A DNA stretch of 64,000 nt from Burkholderia sp. 9120 (GCF_000745015.1 NZ_JQNA01000002.1:3906001-3970000), one strand, 5' to 3'. Shown: positions 44,182 to 55,228, numbered from the stretch's first letter. Notes: generated by a model not told the origin, from the letters alone. Translations and numbers: made by a program.

Positions 44182-45276
44182 TTACTCCAGGTAGGATCGA
44201 ATCAGTTTTTCATTGGCGTCGGAGTAGTCATAGCAATTGGATCGTAAATCGACCGGCGCCGCGAGCATGATCGTTTCGCACCACCAGCCGTTGTATCGGA
44301 CTTCGGCGTTTTCATGGGTTGCGCTCAGCATGTGGCCGAATTCGTGGGCGAGAGTTTGACGGCTGCTAGCACTTGCAATGCCGTAGTCGCCGCCCTGCAG
44401 GGCTATTCCTGCCGTGCTGCTGCTTATCAGATTGTGCGTGAAGAGGAGGAATTTGCTATCGACGTCGATCTCCTGCGGGATCTGGGCGCGCACGAGTGCC
44501 AGCCACTCGAGGAGTTTCCTGCTGGGGTCGTCGCCCGCATAGGCAAAGTCGGTGATGCCGGGAAGGTTGCGGCGAATATCGACGGTCATGGTGCGCCCAG
44601 CAGGCAGCAAGGCTTCAATGAGCCCAATCCACCAGCTCAGGTGATCGTTGAGCGCGACGTTTTTGGCGTCGTCGTGAACGAAGATGACGAAATACCATTC
44701 AAGGGTGTCGCGAATGCCGCTCCTCGCCTTCGGACGGTCGCCGGTAGTCGATTCCGGTGTGGTTTCAATCGGTGCAAGCACGATGTCGCGAACGGTTTCG
44801 CTCGTGGCCGGCTGCGTGAGAACGCGTATCTCGGGGTGGGGTTTTGGGGTGGCGTAGCTGATGGTGTACGCGTCGGAGTGGGGCGCCGCGTTGACAAAAA
44901 TATCCAGGCGGTCCGCGTAGCGGGTAAAGATCGCCGGATAGCCGTCGACCTTGCCGCGGTACAGCGCGGCCTCGCTATCGTCCGAATAAATCAGCTTGAC
45001 CGGCATGCGCGTGTCGACATGCATGATCGCGGCGGCGCGCGTCGCATCGGTACGCGCGGCGCTCTGAGCCGGCAGCTCGCCGCGTAACCCGACCGGCAAT
45101 CCACGAGCGACCGCGCCGTCGAAGTCCGTTACCGTGGACGCGACGCTGTTTCCCGCCGCAGCCAGCAGGCACATCAGCAGCAAAAACACGAGAGCCGCCG
45201 CGAAGCGTGAACGACGTGCGTCGACGCTGGGCGTCGAGCGCATCGGATGCTGGCATAAAAAAGGGAGATGGGGCAC
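44182..45276 (-). CDS. Secreted metzincin-type zinc metalloprotease, family unassigned
   Basis: 364 aa. A hydrophobic signal segment lies at about residues 24-46. The C-terminal part has the extended zinc motif HEFGHMLSATH (H311, E312, H315, H321) and a likely Met-turn in CETIML. The long N-terminal part (residues 50-250) contains no domain I recognise. The start is GTG 45276 with AGGAG upstream; an ATG 33 bases later is weaker. It is expected to act in the periplasm or outside the cell. No inhibitor or secretion genes are adjacent. Confidence 0.75.
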   Translation of the reverse strand: MPHLPFLCQHPMRSTPSVDARRSRFAAALVFLLLMCLLAAAGNSVASTVTDFDGAVARGLPVGLRGELPAQSAARTDATRAAAIMHVDTRMPVKLIYSDDSEAALYRGKVDGYPAIFTRYADRLDIFVNAAPHSDAYTISYATPKPHPEIRVLTQPATSETVRDIVLAPIETTPESTTGDRPKARSGIRDTLEWYFVIFVHDDAKNVALNDHLSWWIGLIEALLPAGRTMTVDIRRNLPGITDFAYAGDDPSRKLLEWLALVRAQIPQEIDVDSKFLLFTHNLISSSTAGIALQGGDYGIASASSRQTLAHEFGHMLSATHENAEVRYNGWWCETIMLAAPVDLRSNCYDYSDANEKLIRSYLE

Positions 45277-45432
45277 GGCGCGCTCCTGAATGTCGAGGTC
45301 ACGTCGATTCCTTTGAAGCGGAAATCGACCCTCGCGCGCGCTGCTTCTCGTTGGCGCCGCGAGTCACCTCGAAATTAGGCGCAGCGATGCCATGCGTCCA
45401 GTGACAAGGCGACGCGAGCGCTTCAGCTGCCC

Positions 45433-46038
45433 CTACGCGACGTCGTCCGGCGCCGTCGAATCGCCCACGCCGAGCTTGCGCTGCATCAGCGTGGTATCGA
45501 GCCAGCGGCCATGCTTGAAGCCGACCGCCTTCAATGTGCCGGTCAATTCGAATCCCAACTGCGTATGCAGCGACAACGAGCCGCCGCTGCCGCCGTCGGC
45601 GATCACGGCGACCATCTGACGCCATGGCCCGGTTTCGCAGCGCTCGATCAGCGCTTCGAGCAGGATGCGACCGAGGCCTCGGCCGCGATACGCGTCGTTC
45701 ACATAGATCGAATCTTCGATCGTGTTGCGATATGCGGCGCGCGGCCGGTAAGGCGTCGCGTAGCAATAGCCGGCGACTTCGCCGTCGATCTCGGCAACCA
45801 TATACGGCAGCCCGTGACTGCGCACCGACGTGAGCCGCGTGCGCAGATCGTCGACGGAAGGCGGCGTTTCTTCGAACGAGGCGACGCCGGTCAGTACATG
45901 GTGCGCGTAGATCGCCTGAATCGCGGGCAGATCGGCTTCGGTGGCGTCGCGAATCAGCGGTGCGTTCAATGGTGCATTCGGCGGCGCGGTCGCATCCGAT
46001 GCGGCAGGCGTGGAGGGCGCGGGGCGGGTGGTGCTCAT
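45433..46038 (-). CDS. GNAT N-acetyltransferase, phosphinothricin acetyltransferase-like
   Basis: 201 aa. After a 28-residue Pro/Ala-rich lead, IRDATEADLPAIQAIYAHHV, TGVASFEETPPS, EDSIYVNDAYRGRGLGRILLEALI (acetyl-CoA P-loop) and LHTQLGFELTGTL match the Pat/Bar-like branch. Such enzymes acetylate amino acid analogues such as methionine sulfoximine or phosphinothricin. The true substrate is unknown. Confidence 0.88.
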   Translation of the reverse strand: MSTTRPAPSTPAASDATAPPNAPLNAPLIRDATEADLPAIQAIYAHHVLTGVASFEETPPSVDDLRTRLTSVRSHGLPYMVAEIDGEVAGYCYATPYRPRAAYRNTIEDSIYVNDAYRGRGLGRILLEALIERCETGPWRQMVAVIADGGSGGSLSLHTQLGFELTGTLKAVGFKHGRWLDTTLMQRKLGVGDSTAPDDVA

Positions 46039-46158
46039 ACGAGTTCCTGTCGTGGCCGTTGGAATGTAATACGTTTGACTATGCCCGCCGCGCGCGCGGA
46101 TTTGAAGCGAGTCAAAAATCGCGATCGCGTATGGCCGCTATACGTGTGGCGATAACCG

Positions 46159-46380
46159 TCAGTTATGCGAGTACGTGTCCGGCTGTTTCACATGGCCACG
46201 ATGACGCTTCTGATGTTGAGTCTTGTGCTTCGGGCTGGTCCTGGATTGCGCGGCGGCGCCATGGTCGTTACCGGCCGGCAACGAGCTCTGGCCTTCGCCG
46301 AAGCGGAAAGTTTGCGAGGTTTGAGCGTACGCGCCGGCGGACAGCGTCAACGCGGCGACGAGGCAAAGCGACAATTTCAT
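46159..46380 (-). CDS. Small exported basic protein, unknown function
   Basis: 73 aa. A clear signal peptide (MKLSLCLVAALTLSAGAYA) leaves a mature part of about 54 residues rich in His, Lys, Gln and Ser (SPKHKTQHQKRHRGHV). AGGAGG precedes the ATG at good spacing, which supports a real gene. It resembles no family known to me; the basic, His-rich tail could bind metal, nucleic acid or cell-surface polyanions. Confidence 0.7.
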   Translation of the reverse strand: MKLSLCLVAALTLSAGAYAQTSQTFRFGEGQSSLPAGNDHGAAAQSRTSPKHKTQHQKRHRGHVKQPDTYSHN

Positions 46381-46507
46381 GAATCCTCCTTCGGAACGAG
46401 CCGCAGAGGATACCCGGTTTGCAACGGACCGGTCGATTCGGTCGGGTCGGTTGATTGACCGCAACACGCGCGAATACCCGCGAATACGCGCCAATACGCC
46501 GAACACG

Positions 46508-47400
46508 TCAAAGATCGAACTGGTCGAATTCGCTTTGCAGTTCGCGGTTACGGGCGACGCGCTCGTCGATACCCGGCCCGAGCCGTTCGACGATCGCCGA
46601 AATCAGCAGATTGAACAGGCACGTGAGCGGCGCGAGCGAATCCCAGAACTGACCGACATCGGTTTTCACCTGCAGCAGGTCGCCGTCGAATTCGCGCGCC
46701 CACGGACAATAGATATCGGTGACCAGCGCGAACGGCAAACCGCGTCGCGTGGCCGCTTCGCAATAGCGGCGCGCGACCTTCGAATAGGCGCGCGTGTCGG
46801 TGACGATCAGATACGGCGATTTGAAATCCGAGTTCAGCGAATCGACATACGAGCCCGACATGCCGTCGGAATAGAACACGCGCGGGCGCAGATATTCGAG
46901 GTAGCTATAGAACGCGTTGCTGATACCGCGCGTGGATTGAATGCCGAGAATGTAGACGGCGTCAGCGGTTGCGATGCGATCGGCGACCCGCGCGAAGGCG
47001 GGTGATTGCGCGAGCTGGTAGACATGCTGGATCGCGCCGACTTCGAGTTCGAGCGAATGGGCGAGCGCCGGGTTCGGCGTTGCAGGACTACTCGTGTGCG
47101 GCGCGGCTTCGTCGTGCTGGCCGGCGCCGCGGCGGAACGCGTCGAGCCGGTCGGTGATCAGCCACGGACGCTCCTGCGCGCCGCGCAGTTCGCGTTTCAG
47201 ATCGTCGAGGTTCTGATAGCCGATGCTGCGCAGAAAGCGCCCACCGAAATGCCGCTGGTGCCGGCTTGCTGGGCGATCTGATCGGCGGTTTCGAGGCCGA
47301 GCCGGTCGAGATTGGCCAGCATATAACTGGCGACGCGTTTGGAGGTCGGCGTGAGTTCGGCAAAGCGGGCTTCGACGGTTTGGGTAAAAGCGGTCGGCAT
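46508..47400 (-). pseudogene. RpiR-family regulator, frameshifted
   Basis: The N-terminal HTH domain (PTAFTQTVEARFAELTPTSK to QAGTSGISVG) is in one frame, and the rest (RFLRSIGYQNLDDLKRELRG, then a SIS domain with ILGIQSTRGISNAF and VTDTRAYSKVA) is in another. The break lies near 47238-47242, where one missing base within a GC run would restore the join. So it is either a natural frameshift, with loss of a sugar-phosphate-type regulator, or a sequence error. The HTH start is ATG 47400. It is upstream of nothing in its own direction. Confidence 0.82.
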
Positions 47401-47499
47401 CGTGGTTGCGGCGCAAGGCGGTGGTGGGTCGGTCGCCGGAATGATGACATAGTCGACCGGCCGCCGGCATCGCATTGCGTCGATTCGCGGGGGCTCCCG

Positions 47500-48387
47500 T
47501 CAGACCGCGGGCCGCGCCGGCGCAGCTCGCGCGAAGCGCCGGGCGCCCGCCACGCAGGCCACCACCACGACGGTGACGAGGATCATCGCGAGCGGGACCT
47601 CTTCATGCAACAGCAAGCCGGCCAGCAGCAGGCCGAAGAACGGCTGCAGCAGTTGCAGCTGACCGACGCCGGCAATGCCGCCGAGCGCGAGGCCGCGATA
47701 CCAGAACACGAAACCGATCAGCATGCTGAACAGCGACACATACGCGAGGCCCCACAGCGCGGCGTGACTGACGCCGTTGAACGACGCGGGCCGCGTCCAC
47801 CACGCGAGCGGCAGCATCAGCGGCAACGACAGCACCAGCGCCCAGGAAATCACCTGCCAGCCGCCGAGGTGGCGCGACAGGCGCGCGCCTTCGGCATAGC
47901 CTAGCCCGCAGACGATGATCGCGGCCAGCATCAGCGCATCGCCGACCGGCGACGCGTCGATGCCGTGACGCAACGCGAATGCCACCACCGCGCTGCTACC
48001 GAGCGCGGAGAAGACCCAGAACGCCGGCTGCGGACGCTCGCCGCCGCGCAGCACGCCGAAGATCGCGGTAGCGAGCGGCAGCAGGCCGACGAACACCACT
48101 GCATGCGCCGCGTTCACGTGACGCAGCGCGAGCGCCGTCAGCAACGGAAAGCCGACCACCACGCCGAGCGCGACGACCACCAGCGGAATCAGATCGCGAC
48201 GTGCGGGGCGGGACTGGCGGAACACCAGCAATAACAGCAGACCGAGCGTACCCGCAATGGTCGCGCGGGCAACGGTCAGGAACACCGGGTCGAGACCTTG
48301 CACGGCGATGCGGGTGGCCGGCAGCGAGCCGCTGAAGATCAGCACGCCGATCATGCCGCTTAGCCAGCCGTTGGTTGTCTTGTCCAT
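47500..48387 (-). CDS. EamA/DMT-family transporter
   Basis: 295 aa with ten membrane helices in two EamA repeats (SGSLPATRIAVQGLDPVFLTVARA and LFSMLIGFVFWYRGLALGG). Usually exports amino acids or metabolites. Start is ATG 48387, the first Met ahead of helix 1. It is divergent from a MocR-type regulator with repeated GTAC elements between them, so it is probably its target. Confidence 0.9.
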   Translation of the reverse strand: MDKTTNGWLSGMIGVLIFSGSLPATRIAVQGLDPVFLTVARATIAGTLGLLLLLVFRQSRPARRDLIPLVVVALGVVVGFPLLTALALRHVNAAHAVVFVGLLPLATAIFGVLRGGERPQPAFWVFSALGSSAVVAFALRHGIDASPVGDALMLAAIIVCGLGYAEGARLSRHLGGWQVISWALVLSLPLMLPLAWWTRPASFNGVSHAALWGLAYVSLFSMLIGFVFWYRGLALGGIAGVGQLQLLQPFFGLLLAGLLLHEEVPLAMILVTVVVVACVAGARRFARAAPARPAV

Positions 48388-48460
48388 CGAAAGTATCCGT
48401 GCAAAGGCGAATGAAGGACATAGCATCCGCTTTTGCGCCGTAAAGGGTAAGCTACGCATC

Positions 48461-48484
48461 AGTACAATTCGTACAAACTGTACT
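48461..48484. promoter_or_regulatory. Operator candidate of the MocR regulator
   Basis: Inverted AGTACA (48461-48466) and TGTACT (48479-48484) with a further GTACA between them, and another AGTACA at 48496-48502 before the regulator start. This spaced direct/inverted arrangement is typical of MocR sites. Confidence 0.6.
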
Positions 48485-48502
48485 TACTGTGGAGCAGTAC
48501 AG

Positions 48503-49936
48503 ATGGCGGAAAGCGAGAGTAACCGTGCGGCCTCGGGCACGCGTGTCGGCACGGTGATGGACAGTCTGCGCGAGCGTATTGCGAGCCGCTCGCTGATGCC
48601 GGGCGCGCGCGTGCCGTCGATCCGCGCGATGACGGAAACGCTCGGCGTGTCGAAGTCGACGGTGGTGGAGGCCTACGACCGGCTGGTCGCGGAAGGCGCG
48701 ATCGTCGCGCGGCGCGGCTCGGGGTTTTTCGTGTCGGGTCACGCGCCGCCGCTCGCGCTCGCCGATCTCGGGCCGCGTCTCGATCGCGAGGTCGATCCGC
48801 TGTGGCTCACGCGTCAGTCGTTGCAAGCGGGTGCGAAGGTACTGAAGCCGGGTTGCGGCTGGATGCCGCCGTCCTGGTTGCCGGAAGACGGCGTGCGCCG
48901 CGCGTTGCGGGCCGTGGCGCGCGATCCGCAGGCGCCGCTGGCCGAATACGCCAGTCCGTACGGCCTGCCGGCGCTGCGTCAGCAACTGGCGTGGCGGCTC
49001 GCGCAGCATGGCGTCGACGCGCCGCCGGAGCAGATCGTACTGACCGACAGCGGCACGCACTCGCTCGATCTGGTGTGCCGGTTCCTGCTCGAACCGGGCG
49101 ACACCGTGCTGATCGACGACCCGTGCTACTTCAACTTCCAGGCATTGTTGCGCGCGCACCGTGCGCGGATCGTCGGCGTGCCTTATACGCCGTCCGGTCC
49201 CGATCTGGCGGCGTTCGAGCGGGCGCTGATCGAGCATCGCCCGCGGCTCTATGTGACCAATTCGGCGATCCACAATCCAACCGGCGCGACGCTGGCGCCG
49301 GCCGTCGCGCACCGGGTGCTGAAGCTGGCGGGCGAACACGATCTGCTGATCGTCGAGGACGACATCTTCGCCGATTTCGAAGACGAAGCCGCGCCGCGGC
49401 TTGCCGCGTTCGACGGGCTCGCGCGGGTGGTGTCGATCGGCAGTTTTTCGAAGACGCTGTCCGCGGCGGCGCGTTGCGGCTACATCGCCGCGCGCCCCGA
49501 ATGGGTGGAATCGTTGATCGATCTGAAGCTGGCTACCTCGTTCGGGAATGGCCAACTCAACGCGAGCGTCGTGCACCGGTTGCTGGTGGACGGAACGTAC
49601 CGGCGTCATCTGGAGTCGATGCGTGCGAAGCTTGCCGATGCGATGGGCGAGACGATCCGGCGGCTCGGCTACGCGGGCCTCGATATCTGGACCCGGCCAC
49701 GCGCCGGCATGTTTGCGTGGGCGCGTCTGCCCGATGCGCTCGACGCGGCCGATATCGCGCGTCATGCGCTGGAGGCGGGGGTGGTGTTCGCGCCGGGCAA
49801 TGTGTTCAGCGCGTCCCAATCGGCGGCCGGGTTTTTGCGCTTTAACGTGTCACAGTGCAATCGCCCGAAGGTCTACGAAGTGCTGCAACGCGCGATGGAA
49901 GCCACGTCCGTTTCCCGGCAGCAAGCGCTCGCCTGA
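48503..49936 (+). CDS. MocR-type GntR regulator with aminotransferase domain
   Basis: 477 aa. An N-terminal GntR winged helix (PGARVPSIRAMTETLGVSKSTVVEAY) is joined to a fold-type I aminotransferase domain; PLP Lys317 is in GSFSKTLSAAARCGY, and NSAIHNPTGATL is the usual Asn/Pro region. MocR proteins use PLP as a sensor cofactor. GGAG precedes ATG 48503. Divergent from the EamA transporter, which it probably controls. Confidence 0.92.
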   Translation: MAESESNRAASGTRVGTVMDSLRERIASRSLMPGARVPSIRAMTETLGVSKSTVVEAYDRLVAEGAIVARRGSGFFVSGHAPPLALADLGPRLDREVDPLWLTRQSLQAGAKVLKPGCGWMPPSWLPEDGVRRALRAVARDPQAPLAEYASPYGLPALRQQLAWRLAQHGVDAPPEQIVLTDSGTHSLDLVCRFLLEPGDTVLIDDPCYFNFQALLRAHRARIVGVPYTPSGPDLAAFERALIEHRPRLYVTNSAIHNPTGATLAPAVAHRVLKLAGEHDLLIVEDDIFADFEDEAAPRLAAFDGLARVVSIGSFSKTLSAAARCGYIAARPEWVESLIDLKLATSFGNGQLNASVVHRLLVDGTYRRHLESMRAKLADAMGETIRRLGYAGLDIWTRPRAGMFAWARLPDALDAADIARHALEAGVVFAPGNVFSASQSAAGFLRFNVSQCNRPKVYEVLQRAMEATSVSRQQALA

Positions 49937-49980
49937 TTCGCGTGCGCGCCGCGCCGCTGCGTTTCGTTTCGCCCAGCCCG

Positions 49981-51054
49981 CTACTTGCACAGCAGAAGCA
50001 GGCGCTCCTGATCCGTGCAGGTAGAGCGCGGTTTCTGCACGGCCTGCGTCGCCGCCGCGTTCATCGCCGCGCTCTTGTTGGTGAGACACGCGCGCAAATG
50101 CTTCTCGACCGGCGCGTAGTATTTCCATCCGCGCACGAGGGTGGGCAGTTCGAGCTTCACCTGCTTCCACTTGGGATGCCCGTGTTCCTGCAGATTGTCG
50201 AAGTTCGCGCACAGCGAATCGGCGAAGCGGTTCAGATTGACGACGGTATCGCGCAGCCCGTAGTCGTAGGTGACGAGAAACGCCTTGACGGTCAGCGTGG
50301 GCGTATCTTCTTTAATCCAGTTCGGGTAGCTGCTGGCGCGGATCGTCGCGGGGAAGTAGGTCTGTTTGGCGCGCGCGGTCTCCGGCGCGGCGGGATCGGC
50401 GCGCAGCAGGCGGAGCTGGTTCAGCAACTCGGGATTCATGTCGTTGAACAGTTTCGCCGGCTGTCCGACCACGATGATCGCCACATCCACTTTCTTGACG
50501 ATCAGCGCGGCCAGCGCGTCTTCGTTGCTCAGGTGCTGGATGTTCTGCTCGGGAATCGGCTGGCCGAACATCAGGTGATAGAGCGTGGTGGCCGATTGCG
50601 CGGTGCCGCTGCCGAGCAGGCCGACGCTGATGGTTTTGTCCTTGATGTCGGCGAAGGTTTTCATCGGCGAATCCGCCCGCACCACGACGTTAATTTCTTC
50701 GTCGTAGAGCGGCATGATGAGGCGCAGCGGCCGGATCGCGGTGCCGGCGTCGGCATTGCCCGCGTTGGCCATGTCGAGGTACGCCTGATACACGTCGGAC
50801 TGCACCAGCGCGAGCTTCACGCCGGACTCGAAGCGCATGCGCTGCACGTTCTCGGCCGAACCCTTCGACGCCATCACTTCCAGGTCGATGCCCGCCGGCT
50901 GCGCCACCCATTTCGACAGATCCTGACCGATCTGGATATACGTGCCGCGCTCCGGACCGGTGACGATCTTGTAGTGCGTGGGCTCCGCGCAAACCAGAGA
51001 AGACATGACCAGCAGCGCCAGCCCCAGCCATCCCGCCAGAAGTCTCTTCAGCAT
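49981..51054 (-). CDS. TAXI-family TRAP solute-binding protein, orphan
   Basis: 357 aa with a signal peptide (cleavage after SSLVCA). TGPERGTYIQIGQDLSKWV, VMASKGSAENVQRMRFESGVKLALVQSDV and DKTISVGLLGSGT are typical of TAXI binding proteins. It has extra C-terminal Cys residues (CLTNKS, STCTDQ, LLCK). No TRAP membrane subunit is adjacent. The ligand is unknown; some TAXI proteins bind glutamate or small acids. Confidence 0.87.
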   Translation of the reverse strand: MLKRLLAGWLGLALLVMSSLVCAEPTHYKIVTGPERGTYIQIGQDLSKWVAQPAGIDLEVMASKGSAENVQRMRFESGVKLALVQSDVYQAYLDMANAGNADAGTAIRPLRLIMPLYDEEINVVVRADSPMKTFADIKDKTISVGLLGSGTAQSATTLYHLMFGQPIPEQNIQHLSNEDALAALIVKKVDVAIIVVGQPAKLFNDMNPELLNQLRLLRADPAAPETARAKQTYFPATIRASSYPNWIKEDTPTLTVKAFLVTYDYGLRDTVVNLNRFADSLCANFDNLQEHGHPKWKQVKLELPTLVRGWKYYAPVEKHLRACLTNKSAAMNAAATQAVQKPRSTCTDQERLLLLCK

Positions 51055-51259
51055 GGTCTCTCTACCTATCGGTCAGATTCGTCCCGCTTCCCGCGTCGGC
51101 GCGCGTGAAGCACCATTGAGCCGGTTTGCCCTGGCATGATCGCTGCATCGCGCGGGTCGTGTCCGTCTGTTGCCGCTCAGAGCGGCGCGATCCAGCGACT
51201 GCCTGGCAGTGAAGGGTGGCAGTGAAGTCCACCGTGTCTTTCGGTATCCCAACGATTCG

Positions 51260-52279
51260 TTACTGGGTAGCGGTCGCAGCGTGCGAATTCAGCGGCGCCC
51301 AGCCGGTCTCCCGAATCACGCGCTCAAGGATGATCTTCGCCGTGTCGTTGCCGGTGTCGATGGTGAGCGCCTCGTTGGCATGCTGACGCGCGCAAGGCCA
51401 GGACTGTTGAGCGACGCAGGTTTGCGCTGCCTGCAAGGCGGCGTCGCGGCGCGCGGTCAGCGGGCGCAATTCGGTCGCGAGATCCTGGGCGTCGGCGTTG
51501 CCCGGCTGCAGCGTTTGCGCGGCGCCGAGCGCGGCTTGTGCCGTCGACAGGTCGTTGGCGCGGAAGGCGAGGCGCGCCGCCTGCACGGCTTGCGTGGCGT
51601 CGCGGAACTGCGGCGCCGGTTTGACGGGCGCCGCGGCGAGCGGCTGCGCAGCCGGTGCGGTCGGAAAGATCTGGGTGGATCGGACGTTGGCGCCTGGTGC
51701 GGCGGGCGTGTTCGCGGCGCTCGGTTGGGCCGGTTTGGCCGGTTGCGGCGTATAAGGCGCGATCGTGCCGGTTGTGGTTCTGGCGTCCTGCGTTGCGTCG
51801 GCGCTTTGATCGTTGCCGCCGTTTTGCGAATCGCGATTGTCGCCGAATAGTGCATACGCGCCAGCCACCAGGCCGATGACGACAAGCACGCCGACGATGA
51901 GTAAAGTGGTTCGGCGATTGGGCAGCGCGGCGCTGCGCTTCGACTCGGGCAAATCGGTCAGCGGCGGCGCCGGCGGATGCGTGGCCACGATCGCCGGGGT
52001 GTGCATCGCGGCTTCGCCGGGCAGCGATCCGCTCGCGCTCGCGCTGTGCGCGGCGAGATCCGGTTCAGCCGATGCGGCCGGGTCGAAACCGTTTTTCTGC
52101 ACCACCTTATTCATTGCGCTCGCGCGGCTGCCGGGAATCACGGCACGCTTGTGCGGACCGCCTTCGAGCGGGTGCACCGCGCCGCAATACGGGCAATAGT
52201 CGACTTGCCGGTACAGTGCGCCGCCGCAGCGTTTGCACGGTGTCGGAAAACTGTGGCCGGTGACGGTCTGGGTGGCCAT
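51260..52279 (-). CDS. Zinc-ribbon membrane protein with C-terminal helical repeats
   Basis: 339 aa. A zinc ribbon (C15, C18, C29, C32) opens the protein; a disordered Pro/Ala/Ser stretch follows, then one membrane helix at about 124-145, a second Pro/Ala-rich stretch and a C-terminal TPR-like part with FRANDLSTAQAALGAAQTL and DAALQAAQTCVAQQ. The topology suggests a cytosolic ribbon and periplasmic helical domain. No known function. ATG 52279 has AGGTGG upstream. Confidence 0.7.
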   Translation of the reverse strand: MATQTVTGHSFPTPCKRCGGALYRQVDYCPYCGAVHPLEGGPHKRAVIPGSRASAMNKVVQKNGFDPAASAEPDLAAHSASASGSLPGEAAMHTPAIVATHPPAPPLTDLPESKRSAALPNRRTTLLIVGVLVVIGLVAGAYALFGDNRDSQNGGNDQSADATQDARTTTGTIAPYTPQPAKPAQPSAANTPAAPGANVRSTQIFPTAPAAQPLAAAPVKPAPQFRDATQAVQAARLAFRANDLSTAQAALGAAQTLQPGNADAQDLATELRPLTARRDAALQAAQTCVAQQSWPCARQHANEALTIDTGNDTAKIILERVIRETGWAPLNSHAATATQ

Positions 52280-52570
52280 GCTGAGGACCCACCTGAGGAA
52301 AACGATGCCGTTACGGCATGCTCCGGATCGTATTGAAGCGGCAGCCAGATCCGCGGAAATCACGATCCACATGCGCCGGAGAGTCTAGGGCCGCAAACTC
52401 GCGCTTGCGCTGCCGCTGCTCGCAATATGTGGCGTTTTAAATGGCACGTCAATCGACGTTCGCACCTATCCTGTGTGCGTTAGCGAACATTTGTAGGTAC
52501 GACGAAATACCGTGCATGTTGGCAGGACGAACGGGCGCGTAGTTTTTTCATTTTAGGAGCGCGCTGAAGA

Positions 52571-54178
<1,608 letters not shown>

Positions 54179-54871
54179 ATGGCAAGGATTCCGTCAGATA
54201 AGCAGGAAGCGAAGGGGGCGCCGCAGCCCGCGCGGCGCCCAGGCCGTCCGTCAGGCACCGCGCGCGGCCCGGAGCAGCGCAGCCGCCTGCTCGACGCGGC
54301 GCTCGTGCTGTTCGCGCGGCAGGGCATCGTCGATACCACGCTCGGGGAAATTGCCCGCGAGGCGGGCTTCACGCCGGCCATGATGCATTACTACTTCAAG
54401 ACCCGCGATCAACTGCTCGACGTGCTCATCGACGAACGCTTCGCGCCGTTGCGCGTGGGTCTCGGCGTGCCGTTTCAGGAAAACCCCGACGATCCGGTCG
54501 CCGCGATCACGCAACTCGCGCGGCGGATCGTGCAGGTGGCGACCGATCATCCGTGGTTCCCGTCGCTGTGGGTGCGCGAAGTGATCAGCGACGGCGGCCT
54601 GCTGCGTCAGCGCATGCAGGAGCGCTTCGGCAACACGCACCAGAAGGCTTCTCTGGCGGCGATCGCGCGCTGGCAGGAGGAGGGGCGTCTGAACGCGGAA
54701 CTGGAGCCTGCGCTCGTGTTCGTCACGTTGCTGGGATTGACGATTCTGCCGCTGGCCGCGTCGAAGATGTGGCGCAACGATCCTGTGCGCAGCAAGATCG
54801 GCGGCGAGGAGATCGCGCGGCATGCGGTCGCGCTGCTGGTGCGAGGGATCGGACCGCAGAAAACGGAGTGA
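54179..54871 (+). CDS. TetR-family transcriptional regulator
   Basis: 230 aa. A basic Pro-rich lead (ARRPGRPSGTARG) precedes the HTH (LLDAALVLFARQGIVDTTLGEIAREAGFTPAMMHYYFKTRDQLLD). The C-terminal ligand domain is all helical. The start at ATG 54179 has no nearby ribosome site; the AGGAGAC at about 54146-54152 would fit a start a little further upstream, but no standard start codon lies there. It probably represses the divergent DHA2 exporter and itself. Confidence 0.9.
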   Translation: MARIPSDKQEAKGAPQPARRPGRPSGTARGPEQRSRLLDAALVLFARQGIVDTTLGEIAREAGFTPAMMHYYFKTRDQLLDVLIDERFAPLRVGLGVPFQENPDDPVAAITQLARRIVQVATDHPWFPSLWVREVISDGGLLRQRMQERFGNTHQKASLAAIARWQEEGRLNAELEPALVFVTLLGLTILPLAASKMWRNDPVRSKIGGEEIARHAVALLVRGIGPQKTE

Positions 54872-55228
54872 TGTGTTGTGTGGGTTGTGTGCGTTGCGGG
54901 GTGAGCCCCCAGGTCCGTCGCGGCACGCTACGTGCTACCACTCGTGTGAAAGTGAACGCCGCGTGCGCCGGGAAGCGCGCGGGGCGCCGCAGAAGAACAG
55001 GAATGGCGGAACGGACGCCGTGCCGGGAACGCCGTGCTGATGGAACTGGCACGCGTTGCGGTGGCGGATCGGAAGTGTCGGCATCGGGTTGCCGGAATAG
55101 CGGCGCCGAAAGCCGGTTTTTCATTGGCGTGCAATTTTGGCGCGTTACTGTGCGCGCGAGTTGGCGGGGTCGCGATGTTTCAATCGTCGATCCGCGTGAA
55201 ACTCGGCGCGCGAAATCGAGTCGGAACC
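54872..55228. other. Intergenic region without a recognised gene
   Basis: 357 bp between the TetR gene and the receiver-domain protein, same strand. It starts GT-rich and ends at the next start codon; no coding frame of convincing quality, repeat or strong hairpin was found. Confidence 0.4.
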
